DNA from: Thalassospira lucentensis | Lineage (GTDB): Bacteria > Pseudomonadota > Alphaproteobacteria > Rhodospirillales > Thalassospiraceae | Reading direction: 5' to 3' | Assembly (NCBI RefSeq): GCF_001613805.1 | Contig: NZ_LPVY01000005.1 | Coordinates: forward strand, 372,001 to 436,000 | DNA length: 64,000 bases | Part shown: positions 43,817-52,081 of the stretch, piece after piece | Layout: each line of letters starts with the position of its first letter | Position numbering within the stretch: position 1 is the first letter of the stretch | The notes under the pieces: model-generated | Told to the model about the DNA's origin: nothing | The model's database searches: none | Seen by the model: the letters and a program-made list of their open reading frames with translations, nothing else | Translations under genes and position numbers: made by a program

Positions 43817-45034
43817 ATGGCTACGACCAAACCACTTGCCGGTATTACCGTTTTGGACCTGACCAACGTTTTGGCTGGTCCGTTTTGCTGCCATCAACTG
43901 GCCCATCTGGGGGCGGATGTTATCAAGGTCGAAGCACCGGGGCGCGGCGATCTGGCGCGTCAACTTGGGGCGGATCAGGGGCTGAACGAAAAGCTGATGG
44001 GTGTTTCGTTCATGGCACAGAATGCCGGAAAGCGGTCTGTGACACTTAACCTGAAAGACCCGCGCGGGAAGGAAATCCTTAAAAAGCTGGTCGCGAATGC
44101 CGATGTGGTTGTCGAAAATTTCCGCCCCGGCGTGATGGGCCGGCTTGAGCTTGGCTATGATGTCCTTTCAAAAGTTAACCCCGCGCTGATCTATTGTGCG
44201 ATTTCAGGCTTCGGGCAAACCGGCCCGATGAAAAAACTGCCAGCTTACGACCAGATTGTGCAGGGGCTTTCGGGCATTATGACGATCACTGGCGAGGAAG
44301 ACCGGGAAACCTACCGTGTTGGATACCCGGTGGCGGATACCATTGGCGGTTTGACGGCTGCATACGCAATCACCGCAGCACTTGCCGGACGGGCGATGGG
44401 GAGCAACGAAGGTAAAGGCAGTTTCATCGATATTTCGATGCTGGAATCCGTGATTGCGACCATGGGCTGGGTGGTGTCGAACTTCCTCATTGCCGGGAAG
44501 CAGCCGACTGCAAACGGCAACGACAATTTCACATCCTCGCCATCGGGTACGTTCCGCACACAGGAGGGCAAGATCAATATTGCGGCCAACAAACAGGAAC
44601 AGTTTGAAGCGGTTTGCGATGTTCTGGATTTGCCAGACCTGAAAGTTGACCCGCGTTTTGTAACCCGGACAGAACGCCTGTCGCATCGCCGAGAATTGAG
44701 CGATCTGCTTGAAGGTGCGCTCGTCACCCAGACGACAGATCACTGGGTATCCAAATTCAACGCTGTCGGCGTACCCGCCGGGGCGGTCTTGACCGTGCCA
44801 CAAGTTCTTTCGCTGCCGCAGATTGCCGATCGCGGCATGTTGGCCGACTTTACGGACGTGCCGGGTGCGGAGCGCGATATCCGTATTCTTCGTACAGGCA
44901 TCAAGATGAATGGTGATGCGCCGTCGGTTGATGCGCCGCCACCGGTTCTGGGACAGGATAACGAAACTATTCTGGCCGCCCTTGGCATGTCTGCCGAGGA
45001 GGTCGCCACCTTGAAAGCCGAGGGTGTGCTATGA
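43817..45034 (+). CDS. Class III CoA-transferase (CaiB/BaiF)
   Basis: A 405-residue family III CoA-transferase, which moves CoA between acyl donors through a glutamyl/aspartyl thioester. Conserved marks: GITVLDLTNVLAGPFCCHQLA, LGADVIKVEAPGRGDLAR, NAGKRSVTLNLKDPRGKEIL, VVENFRPGVMGRLELGYDVL, AISGFGQTGPM and the nucleophile aspartate Asp174 in YPVADTIGGLTAAYA. The stop overlaps the start of the citryl-CoA lyase-like gene by 4 bases (ATGA), so the two are made together. Likely makes the CoA ester cleaved by that lyase. ATG start has AAGGAAA 7 bases upstream. Confidence 0.94.
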   Translation: MATTKPLAGITVLDLTNVLAGPFCCHQLAHLGADVIKVEAPGRGDLARQLGADQGLNEKLMGVSFMAQNAGKRSVTLNLKDPRGKEILKKLVANADVVVENFRPGVMGRLELGYDVLSKVNPALIYCAISGFGQTGPMKKLPAYDQIVQGLSGIMTITGEEDRETYRVGYPVADTIGGLTAAYAITAALAGRAMGSNEGKGSFIDISMLESVIATMGWVVSNFLIAGKQPTANGNDNFTSSPSGTFRTQEGKINIAANKQEQFEAVCDVLDLPDLKVDPRFVTRTERLSHRRELSDLLEGALVTQTTDHWVSKFNAVGVPAGAVLTVPQVLSLPQIADRGMLADFTDVPGAERDIRILRTGIKMNGDAPSVDAPPPVLGQDNETILAALGMSAEEVATLKAEGVL

Positions 45035-45879
45035 GCGACAAAACTGCAAAAGACATTGAAAACGAAGTCAGCGACTGGTGGAAAACATCCATCATCGATA
45101 TGGAACCGGGCAAAATCCATTATGGCGGCTACGCCATTCAGGACCTGATTGGCAATATCAGTTTTCCCGGGATGATCTGGCTTATGACGCGCGGTGAGTT
45201 GCCATCAAAGGGGCAGGCAGCCTTGCTTGAGGCGGCCCTTGTTGCGGCAGTCGATCACGGCCCGCAGGCACCAAGTATCGCAATCGCGCGCATGGCCGCG
45301 ACCTGCGGGGTTGGTTTGAATAATGCCATGGCCAGTGCCGTTAACGTGCTGGGCGATGTCCATGGTGGGGCGGGTGAACAGGCTGTTGGCCTATATCATG
45401 ATATCTCGGCCAGGGTGGATGCTGGCGAAAGTCTTGCCGATGCTACAGAGGCAGGGCTGGACCATCAGATTGCTGAACATGGCAAACATATTCCGGGATT
45501 TGGTCATCGTTTCCATCCGCTTGACCCGCGTGCACCGCGCTTATTGTCGCTTGTTGAAAAGGCGGCTGCCGATGGAATCGTTTCCGGGCATTTTGGACAG
45601 ATTGCCAGCCAGATAGAAGAAACCCTTCTGGCCCGTAAAGGCAAACGCATCCCGATGAATATCGATGGTGCGACGGCAGTGATATATGCCGAACTTGGAT
45701 TTGCTGCACCTCTTGCCCGGGGCCTGTTCTGCCTGTCACGGTCGGTTGGGATACTTGCCCATGCGTGGGAGCAAACCAATCAGGGGGGCCGCAACAAGGG
45801 ACCAATTCCGCGACGTCTGATCTGGAATTATGACGGACCGGAACGCCGCCCGGTGCCATCAGACCTTAACGGCGATTAA
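45031..45879 (+). CDS. Citryl-CoA lyase / citrate synthase-fold enzyme
   Basis: A 282-residue protein of the citrate synthase superfamily but about 100-150 residues shorter than type II citrate synthase, the usual size of CCL-type citryl-CoA lyase. Catalytic-pattern residues are present: His76 in VDHGPQAPS, His111 in GDVHGGAGEQAVG, His159 in GFGHRFHPLDPRAPR and Asp212 in NIDGATAV. In combination with the CoA-transferase it would cleave a 3-hydroxy-dicarboxyl- or tricarboxyl-CoA ester (citryl-CoA to acetyl-CoA and oxaloacetate, or a related ester). The 3-prime end overlaps the convergent binding-protein gene by 14 bases. Confidence 0.85.
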   Translation: MSDKTAKDIENEVSDWWKTSIIDMEPGKIHYGGYAIQDLIGNISFPGMIWLMTRGELPSKGQAALLEAALVAAVDHGPQAPSIAIARMAATCGVGLNNAMASAVNVLGDVHGGAGEQAVGLYHDISARVDAGESLADATEAGLDHQIAEHGKHIPGFGHRFHPLDPRAPRLLSLVEKAAADGIVSGHFGQIASQIEETLLARKGKRIPMNIDGATAVIYAELGFAAPLARGLFCLSRSVGILAHAWEQTNQGGRNKGPIPRRLIWNYDGPERRPVPSDLNGD

Positions 45880-46987
45880 GTAGCGCATCCTGCCAGCGGC
45901 TTAAAAACCGCTGGCGTTTTGCCTGATCCAGATAAACCAGAAGCCCGGGTCCCACGGGGAATGACCGGACCCGTTCGCCGTAACGATCAAAAATTAGCGA
46001 CGAGAACGGGCTGGGCGGGACATCGGGACGGACGGGGTTGAAATTGCCTTCGTCCTGCAGGATGCTCTGGCCTTCAATCGACAGGATATAATCAAGGAAC
46101 CTGCCGCCAAGTTCCGGATTGCGCGCCCCGCGCGGAATGATGGCAATCCGCGAATAAACAACTATGAAATCATCGGGCAGGATTACGCCGAGATTGGGGT
46201 TCCGGTGACTGAATGTTTCCGCGTACGATCCCAGCAAATTGTATCCCAGTACCAATTGGCCATCGGCTATTTTCTCAAGCATTGGCGACGTATTGGAATA
46301 GAGCTTTACCTTCGCCTGACCCAACGTGCGGACAAAGTCCCATATCCCGGAAAAGAACCGTTCATCGCGTGCCAGAAACAGGAAGCCAACACCGCTGCGT
46401 TCAATGTCATAGGTTGTGACCTTCTCGCTGAGCAGATCATCGTGATCGTTCAGAAGCCGAATGAAATCGTTACGTGTGCGCGGCGGTTCAAGATTATTTT
46501 CGCGAAAGTATTTGCGGTTATACGCCATCACGGCCGGTTCTTGTGTTACCGCAAATGCTTCGTTGCGCCAACGGGCCCAGTTTGGCAATGCGCGTGTCTG
46601 ATCGCTTTGATGCGAAAAGGCATAACCGTCATTCGCGAGCTTCATCTGCAAATCCATTGACGAACTGATCACCAGATCGGCGTTTGGTTCTCCTGCTTCG
46701 CGTTCGGCAAGAGTCTGGTGATACATCTCCAGTGTTTGCAGCTGATGATATTCGACGCGGATTTCCGGGTTGCTTTGCTGAAATCCGTCAATGGCAGGGC
46801 GAAATGCTTCGATATCGGCCGATCCGTAAATGACGACGGTTCGACTTTCCGACAACAGAAGCTGTTCGGGGTCGCCCGGGGTGGTGTTTTGCAGCGCGGG
46901 AAAGATGAAAAGCTCGGCAGATGCCGGCAAAACGCGGAAAATTGCTGCGCAGAAAACTGCAATAATGATAGTACTGCGCAGGTTCAT
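45866..46987 (-). CDS. Periplasmic solute-binding protein (ABC-type, AfuA/PgtC-like)
   Basis: A 373-residue secreted protein: signal peptide MNLRSTIIIAVFCAAIFRVL with cleavage after ASA, then a family 1/iron-type binding-protein fold with VVIYGSADIEAFRPAIDGFQQ, DLVISSSMDLQMKLANDG, PAVMAYNRKYFRENNLEPPRT, LGQAKVKLYSNTSPMLEKIADGQL and GYNLLGSYAE. No ABC permease or ATPase gene is in the window. It lies divergent to a TctDE-like two-component system across a 154-base gap, so it may bring ligand to the sensor kinase and not to a transporter. That resembles PgtC-type regulatory binding proteins; it is an inference. Confidence 0.85.
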   Translation of the reverse strand: MNLRSTIIIAVFCAAIFRVLPASAELFIFPALQNTTPGDPEQLLLSESRTVVIYGSADIEAFRPAIDGFQQSNPEIRVEYHQLQTLEMYHQTLAEREAGEPNADLVISSSMDLQMKLANDGYAFSHQSDQTRALPNWARWRNEAFAVTQEPAVMAYNRKYFRENNLEPPRTRNDFIRLLNDHDDLLSEKVTTYDIERSGVGFLFLARDERFFSGIWDFVRTLGQAKVKLYSNTSPMLEKIADGQLVLGYNLLGSYAETFSHRNPNLGVILPDDFIVVYSRIAIIPRGARNPELGGRFLDYILSIEGQSILQDEGNFNPVRPDVPPSPFSSLIFDRYGERVRSFPVGPGLLVYLDQAKRQRFLSRWQDALLNRR

Positions 46988-47141
46988 CGCTTACAGACCC
47001 TCACTTATTGAATTACTCGCAGACGTGTCGCCGGATAGTGATATCGAGGCTTTCCCGATCTGGCAAAATCTGGAAAATTCATGTTCTTGGGGCAATATGC
47101 ACCAGACCATTCTGGTTTAACAGGGGACCTGACCCGACACA

Positions 47142-47807
47142 ATGAGAGTCCTTGTCGTAGAAGATCACGCAGCACTTGCTGATGGCATCGCCCGCTCTTT
47201 GCAGCAGGCGGGCTATGCGGTTGATGTGATTTCTGATGGCGAAGAGGCCGATGAAATTCTGCGTACCCAGGAATACGGCCTTGTCGTGCTGGACCTTAAT
47301 CTCCCTCGGATGGATGGTCTCGAAATCCTGCGTCGATTGCGCCATCGCGGATCGGAAAGTGCTGTTCTTATCCTGACGGCACGCAACGATATTGATGACC
47401 GTGTTCGAGGACTTGACCTTGGTGCAGACGATTATCTGGCAAAGCCGTTTGAACTGGTCGAGCTTGAGGCACGCGTGCGTGCCCTGATGCGCCGTCATTC
47501 GGGGACGCATAATACCCGGATCACCTGTGGACGCCTGACATATGATACTGTTGCCCGCCGCGCGATGATTGATGGCGAGGATATCGAAATTCCGCGCCGC
47601 GAACTGAATATCCTTGAAATTCTGCTTTTGCGGCTTGGGCATGTATTGTCCAAGGAACAGATCACCGACCAGCTTGCCGGGTTCGAGGACGACATCAGTG
47701 CAAATGCGGTAGAACTTTACATCAGTCGATTGCGTAAACGTGTCGAAACGGCAGATATCAAAATCCAGACTGTCCGCGGTCTTGGTTACCTGTTGAAAAA
47801 AACATGA
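47142..47807 (+). CDS. OmpR-family response regulator, TctD-like
   Basis: A 221-residue regulator. Receiver domain: VLVVEDHAALADGIARSL, acceptor Asp51 in LVVLDLNLPRMDGLE, and Lys101 in LAKPFELVELEARVRALMRR. Winged-helix DNA-binding domain from about 125: CGRLTYDTVARRAMIDGEDI, LLRLGHVLSKEQITDQL and a C-terminal VRGLGYLLKKT. These are all as in TctD/QseB. The stop overlaps the sensor-kinase start by 4 bases. It may regulate the binding protein gene divergent to it and the TTT genes; no binding site is assigned. Confidence 0.93.
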   Translation: MRVLVVEDHAALADGIARSLQQAGYAVDVISDGEEADEILRTQEYGLVVLDLNLPRMDGLEILRRLRHRGSESAVLILTARNDIDDRVRGLDLGADDYLAKPFELVELEARVRALMRRHSGTHNTRITCGRLTYDTVARRAMIDGEDIEIPRRELNILEILLLRLGHVLSKEQITDQLAGFEDDISANAVELYISRLRKRVETADIKIQTVRGLGYLLKKT

Positions 47808-49222
47808 AATGGCGCAACGCATCCCTTCGCCGGCGCTTGCTGATCTGGCTTTTGATCCCGCTACTTTTGATCAGTTCACTGATGCTGTTCGAGGTCCGCA
47901 GCAACGCAGTGCATTCTGCCAATCAGGCGTTTGACCGTGCGCTTCTGAGTTCCGCGCTTGCGATTGCGGATCGTGTGGTCCTGATAGGTGGGCAGATTGA
48001 GGTCGACGTACCTTATGTCGCGCTCGAGATGCTGACCAGTTCTGCGCAGGATCGGGTCTTCTATCAGGTCAGTACAGCACAGGGCGAATTCATTACCGGT
48101 TACGAAGAACTGCCACCGGTTCCCGAAGAGCTGATGCCGCTTCTGGAAGAGCCGGTGTTTTATGATGCGGAATATAACGGCGAACGGGTGCGGATTGGCG
48201 CGTTGTCGCGTTATGTGGCCAGCGCAAGAATGGCGACACGTTTTCACGTTTTGGTCGCCGAAACCACGGGAACACGCGAAAGCCTGAGCGAAGATATTCT
48301 GGCCCGTGCGGCAGTCCGGCAATTCGGGCTTATCCTGATTGCAGCCCTTATTGTCTGGTTCGGGATCGGGCAGGGGCTTAAACCGTTGGCGCGACTGGAA
48401 GAAGCCCTTAACCGCAGGTCACCCTCGGACCTGAGGCCCATTCTGCATGATGTCCCGACCGAAGTGCGCCATCTTGTCGGCGCGATCAACCATTTGCTGA
48501 AACGCTTGGAAAATACGCTTTCGACCATGCAGCGGTTTACCGCAGATGCCGCACATCAGCTGCGTACTCCATTGGCGGCGTTGCGTACCCAGGCAGAGTT
48601 GGGACTACGTGAAAAGGATCCGGAAAAGCTGCATGATGTCATGGAAAAGCTTGCAGCATCGACGCGTCAGACTTCTCATCTTGCCAACCAGTTGCTGACA
48701 TCCGCGCGGTCCGCACCCGAAGGTTTGGCCGGACGTCCCTTTGCCCGTATTGACCTGGGCGAGATCACCCGGACGGTTACGGGCAGCAAGGTCCCCGCTG
48801 CGATAGAGCGCGGTATTGATCTTGGTTATGAGGGGCTGGACGGAGAGGCTTTGATCATGGGGGATGCGACCCTGATCGAGGAATTGCTGAAGAACCTGAT
48901 CCACAATGCGCTGACCTATTGCCCCGAAGGCAGTTCCGTTACCGTGCGATTAATGCCCGAGGCTGACAATACATCATTCGTCAAACTGGTGGTCGAAGAT
49001 GACGGGCCGGGTATTGCGCTTGAACATCGCAAACATGTGTTCGAACGCTTTTATCGTGTGTCGGATGGTGGGGAAGATGGGTGCGGCCTTGGCCTTTCGA
49101 TCGTGCGCGAAATCGCATTGCGCCACGATACACGCATCCGGCTTGATGAACCGGAAGATCACAGTGGTGCGATTTTCTCGGTGCGTTTCCGATTGGCACC
49201 AAATCAAGCGGAATTGCGTTAA
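47804..49222 (+). CDS. Two-component sensor histidine kinase, TctE-like
   Basis: A 472-residue kinase. TM1 at about 12-30 (LLIWLLIPLLLISSLMLFE), a periplasmic 2CSK_N-like sensor domain (31-172), TM2 near 174-190 (FGLILIAALIVWFGIG), HAMP-like linker, the phosphoacceptor His251 in ADAAHQLRTPLAALRTQAE, N-box LIHNALTYCPEGSSV, G1 VEDDGPGIAL and G2 GCGLGLSIVREI. The 2CSK_N domain is known from tricarboxylate sensors of the TctE type. Its start overlaps the regulator gene. The 3-prime end overlaps the convergent REC-LuxR gene by 4 bases. Confidence 0.93.
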   Translation: MKWRNASLRRRLLIWLLIPLLLISSLMLFEVRSNAVHSANQAFDRALLSSALAIADRVVLIGGQIEVDVPYVALEMLTSSAQDRVFYQVSTAQGEFITGYEELPPVPEELMPLLEEPVFYDAEYNGERVRIGALSRYVASARMATRFHVLVAETTGTRESLSEDILARAAVRQFGLILIAALIVWFGIGQGLKPLARLEEALNRRSPSDLRPILHDVPTEVRHLVGAINHLLKRLENTLSTMQRFTADAAHQLRTPLAALRTQAELGLREKDPEKLHDVMEKLAASTRQTSHLANQLLTSARSAPEGLAGRPFARIDLGEITRTVTGSKVPAAIERGIDLGYEGLDGEALIMGDATLIEELLKNLIHNALTYCPEGSSVTVRLMPEADNTSFVKLVVEDDGPGIALEHRKHVFERFYRVSDGGEDGCGLGLSIVREIALRHDTRIRLDEPEDHSGAIFSVRFRLAPNQAELR

Positions 49223-50196
49223 CGGCGAAGAGCGGGAATTGTCGAAAGCACGGTTTTCATCAATTGTGGTTGCCGGTTCACGCCGGTCTTTGAAAATACG
49301 GTTTTCAGATACGTTCGTGCCGAGCTTAGTGAAATTCCAACCAGTTCTGCTGCCTGATCAAGAGACATGCCCTCGGCAAGCTTTTGTGTCAGCTTGGCCT
49401 CGGACCGGGTCAGACCAAAAATATCAATCAGGTCATCAATCGTTGGCGGCCCCATTCTTTCGGGTTCGACCAGTATGAAGACGAAGCTGTCCGGAAGGGT
49501 GCCACCATTGCGGACCCGGCGCAGGAAAACCGACAATGCCCCCTGTTCGTGATCAATCGAAAATCCGCGCTGCATCGGCGGAACACGACCCGCAGGGGGA
49601 TGCAGAAAACGTTCGAGATCATCAGGCACCTTGTCGATCAGAAGCCGGTTATCAGGACTGACCTGTAATGACGCTGATCGGCGCAAAATTTCGGCGGCTT
49701 GCGCATTCATGTGTGAAACCGTAAGCCGGTCATCGGTTGCAATAAGCCCCAGATGGAAAAGATCGAGAAACGCTGCGGGGATTGTATCGCGGCTTTCACC
49801 GTGCCTGCGCGCGATCTCGGTTTCGATACCATCAAGAATTGTTTTTAAGGCGGTGGGTTTTGGATAGAAGCGAAAGACTCCGAACTCGTTGACGGCTGTA
49901 AGGGCTGATTGAAGGTCGGCATAACCCGTCAGCATCACAATGATCAGGTCACCCCGCAGATTTCGAAGCTTTTCTGCCAGTTCAAGACCGGTCATGACTG
50001 GCATGTGGATGTCCAGAATGGCGGCTGTTACATCCGGGGTACTGGAAATCTCGGTCAGTGCGGTTCGTGGATCACCGAAATACAGCCCCTGCCAATGCGG
50101 CGCGAGGTTTGCGAAATTTCGCCGATGCGATGACAGAAGGTTTTCATCGTCATCTACAAACGCAATGCAGACAGGACGGTCTGACGCCATTGTCAT
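49219..50196 (-). CDS. Response regulator: receiver, PAS-like and LuxR-type HTH domains
   Basis: A 325-residue protein. Receiver domain: IAFVDDDENLLSSHRRNF, acceptor Asp62 in AILDIHMPVMTGLEL and Lys113 in RFYPKPTAL. A middle region (about 140-240) looks like a PAS domain: FLDLFHLGLIATDDRLTVSHMN. The C-terminal LuxR/GerE helix-turn-helix runs from about 258: LTRSEAKLTQKLAEGMSLDQ, then AAELVGISLSSARTYLKTVF. Because the adjacent hub kinase has no linked partner regulator, this is a candidate transcriptional output. ATG 50196 has GGAG upstream. Divergent from the REC-EAL gene with a 134-base gap, suggesting shared control. Confidence 0.9.
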   Translation of the reverse strand: MTMASDRPVCIAFVDDDENLLSSHRRNFANLAPHWQGLYFGDPRTALTEISSTPDVTAAILDIHMPVMTGLELAEKLRNLRGDLIIVMLTGYADLQSALTAVNEFGVFRFYPKPTALKTILDGIETEIARRHGESRDTIPAAFLDLFHLGLIATDDRLTVSHMNAQAAEILRRSASLQVSPDNRLLIDKVPDDLERFLHPPAGRVPPMQRGFSIDHEQGALSVFLRRVRNGGTLPDSFVFILVEPERMGPPTIDDLIDIFGLTRSEAKLTQKLAEGMSLDQAAELVGISLSSARTYLKTVFSKTGVNRQPQLMKTVLSTIPALRR

Positions 50197-50330
50197 TCAC
50201 ACTCCACATATGGGGATGTTGGTTCGTCTATCCTGACATTATTCTTAGGTATATCAAATCCTGTATGAATTGGTGGCTGTAAAATCAGCTTTCAGGTGAT
50301 GCGGATTGGTTTTTACCGGAGTTGTCCCTG

Positions 50331-51497
50331 ATGCGTGTTGCGACAATCGACCTGCCTACCGTTATGATGGTGGATGATGACGAAAACCTTTTGGCTTCGG
50401 TATGTCGTTCCCTGTCGGGGAGCTTTAATTTAGTCAAATATATCAACGGCGAGGCTGCTCTTGAATGGTTGTCAAAAAACCGTTCCGGGGTGCAGGTCAT
50501 TGTTGCCGATCTGGTAATGCCGACCATCGATGGCATTAATTTCCTGAAACGTGCATGCCATTGTGCTCCGGATGTGCCGCGGATTTTACTGACGGGAAAT
50601 GTTTCGGCCGTACCACTGCGCGAAGCAAAAGAGCATGCAAAAGTCAGTCAAATTCTGACAAAGCCCATTTCGTCCATGGCCCTCAAAGAAGTCCTGGCCC
50701 GGACGATCGGAGACCGGTGTAAAGAAGGCCATGTTGAAAATGTGATGCCCGATATCGTGAATGCGGCGATTGATAGGTCTGATTTTACCACTGTGATTCA
50801 GCCCCGCGTCCGCACCAGCGATTTTATGAGAACAGGTGGCGAAGTTCTTTGCCGAATGCCTGATTTGCAAAAACGGTTTGATATCGGACAGATATTCGAA
50901 GGTTGCCGAAACCAGCCGGTAATGAACCGTCTGACGATGCATATCATGGAGACGATGATTGATCTGGCACCGCTTTATCGCGAAGCGCTGGGACCAAGTG
51001 CCAGAATATCAATGAACGTCGATCCCTGTTTGGTCAGCAACAACCGATTTGTTTGCTCGATGTCGGATTTCATCGATGAAATGCAGGAATCTGGTCTCGA
51101 GATCGAGCTTGAAATTAATGAAAAGCAGTTGAACGTGATGGACGAAAACTTTGCGAAAAATGCAAAGTTTCTGGCCCGGCGCGGGACGCGGTTATTCATT
51201 GACGGCTTTGGTGCAGATAAAGCGGCATTCGAGTTGTTGCGGAACGAATATTTTGCCGGTGTTAAACTTGATCAGGGTCTGATTGGCCGGATGATGGGTA
51301 ACCGGAGTGACGACGCGTTTGTTTCATGGATTGTTCAGATATGTCGGCAGATCGGCTACTCGGTCATTGCTGTCGGTGTTGAAAACGAGGCGACAGCCCT
51401 TTGCCTGCGCGAATATGGGGTAGAAGAATTGCAGGGATATCTTTTTGGTATGCCACAACCGCTTGAAGAACTCGTGCCAGGCAAGATTGCGATATGA
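50331..51497 (+). CDS. Response regulator with EAL domain (c-di-GMP phosphodiesterase, possibly impaired)
   Basis: A 388-residue protein: receiver (VMMVDDDENLLAS, acceptor Asp60 in VIVADLVMPTIDGI, Lys111) followed by an EAL domain from about 150. Catalytic-site motifs seen: E171 in GGEVLCRM (EVL in place of EAL), the asparagine in SMNVDP, LEINEK, VKLDQ, GVENEA and LQGYLFGMPQP. The DDFG loop reads DGFGAD, so the second aspartate used for metal binding is missing. Hydrolysis of c-di-GMP may be weak or lost. ATG 50331 is preferred to TTG 50322 because GGAG lies 9 bases upstream. Upstream of the periplasmic fold protein and kinase gene. Confidence 0.88.
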   Translation: MRVATIDLPTVMMVDDDENLLASVCRSLSGSFNLVKYINGEAALEWLSKNRSGVQVIVADLVMPTIDGINFLKRACHCAPDVPRILLTGNVSAVPLREAKEHAKVSQILTKPISSMALKEVLARTIGDRCKEGHVENVMPDIVNAAIDRSDFTTVIQPRVRTSDFMRTGGEVLCRMPDLQKRFDIGQIFEGCRNQPVMNRLTMHIMETMIDLAPLYREALGPSARISMNVDPCLVSNNRFVCSMSDFIDEMQESGLEIELEINEKQLNVMDENFAKNAKFLARRGTRLFIDGFGADKAAFELLRNEYFAGVKLDQGLIGRMMGNRSDDAFVSWIVQICRQIGYSVIAVGVENEATALCLREYGVEELQGYLFGMPQPLEELVPGKIAI

Positions 51498-51601
51498 ACA
51501 AGTGTGGCAATACAAATGGTTGACCAGTTTTTTCAAGCTCGATCATTGTTTTGTTACCACGCCGTGACCAATGTTTAAACCAGTCTCGGAGTACAATTAC
51601 G

Positions 51602-52081
51602 ATGATGAAAACGATCACTAAATTCGCCATGACCATAGGCACGATCATTGTCTTTACGGTTGGAAATGCTCATGCAGCAAGTGAATTGAGGCTTTCAACT
51701 ACCGGCGGTAAAACCACGACGGTGTCATTTGAAGAACTGACCAAACTGCCCGACACCGAGTTTTATACTTCGACCCCGTGGACCGACGGTGTTCAGAAAT
51801 TCCGGGGTGTTGATTTCGATGTTCTGCTCGATACCTATGGCATCACGGCCGATACAGTACGTGTGTCCGCATTGAATGATTACAGCGTGATGATTCCGGC
51901 CAGTGTGCTTCGGGATGACAACGCCATTCTGGTTTATCTGCAGAATGATGCAGAAATGTCGGTGCGCGACAAAGGCCCGTTCTGGGTTGTTTTCCCCTAT
52001 GACAGTGATGTTCGTTTCCAGACTGACACCTACTGGTCTTATTCCGTCTGGCAAGTGAAGTCGATTGATGGGCAAAACTAG
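51602..52081 (+). CDS. Periplasmic molybdopterin-oxidoreductase-fold protein
   Basis: A 159-residue protein with a signal peptide (residues 1-25, cleavage after AHA). The mature part is similar to the Oxidored_molyb (sulfite-oxidase/YedY) domain core: VSFEELTKLPDTEFYTSTPW, GVQKFRGVDFDVLLDTYGI, VRVSALNDYSVMIPASVL, GPFWVVFPYDSDVRFQTDTYWSYSVWQV. It is only one domain and the conserved cofactor cysteine of active enzymes is not visible, so it probably has no Mo cofactor and serves as a ligand-binding or sensing module. The gene overlaps the sensor kinase start by 14 bases. ATG 51602 has GGAG about 11 bases upstream. Confidence 0.75.
   Translation: MMKTITKFAMTIGTIIVFTVGNAHAASELRLSTTGGKTTTVSFEELTKLPDTEFYTSTPWTDGVQKFRGVDFDVLLDTYGITADTVRVSALNDYSVMIPASVLRDDNAILVYLQNDAEMSVRDKGPFWVVFPYDSDVRFQTDTYWSYSVWQVKSIDGQN

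Noticed and set aside
46205..46660. 151-codon plus-strand frame antisense to the binding protein
   Set aside because: Shadow of a well-supported signal-peptide-bearing gene on the other strand.
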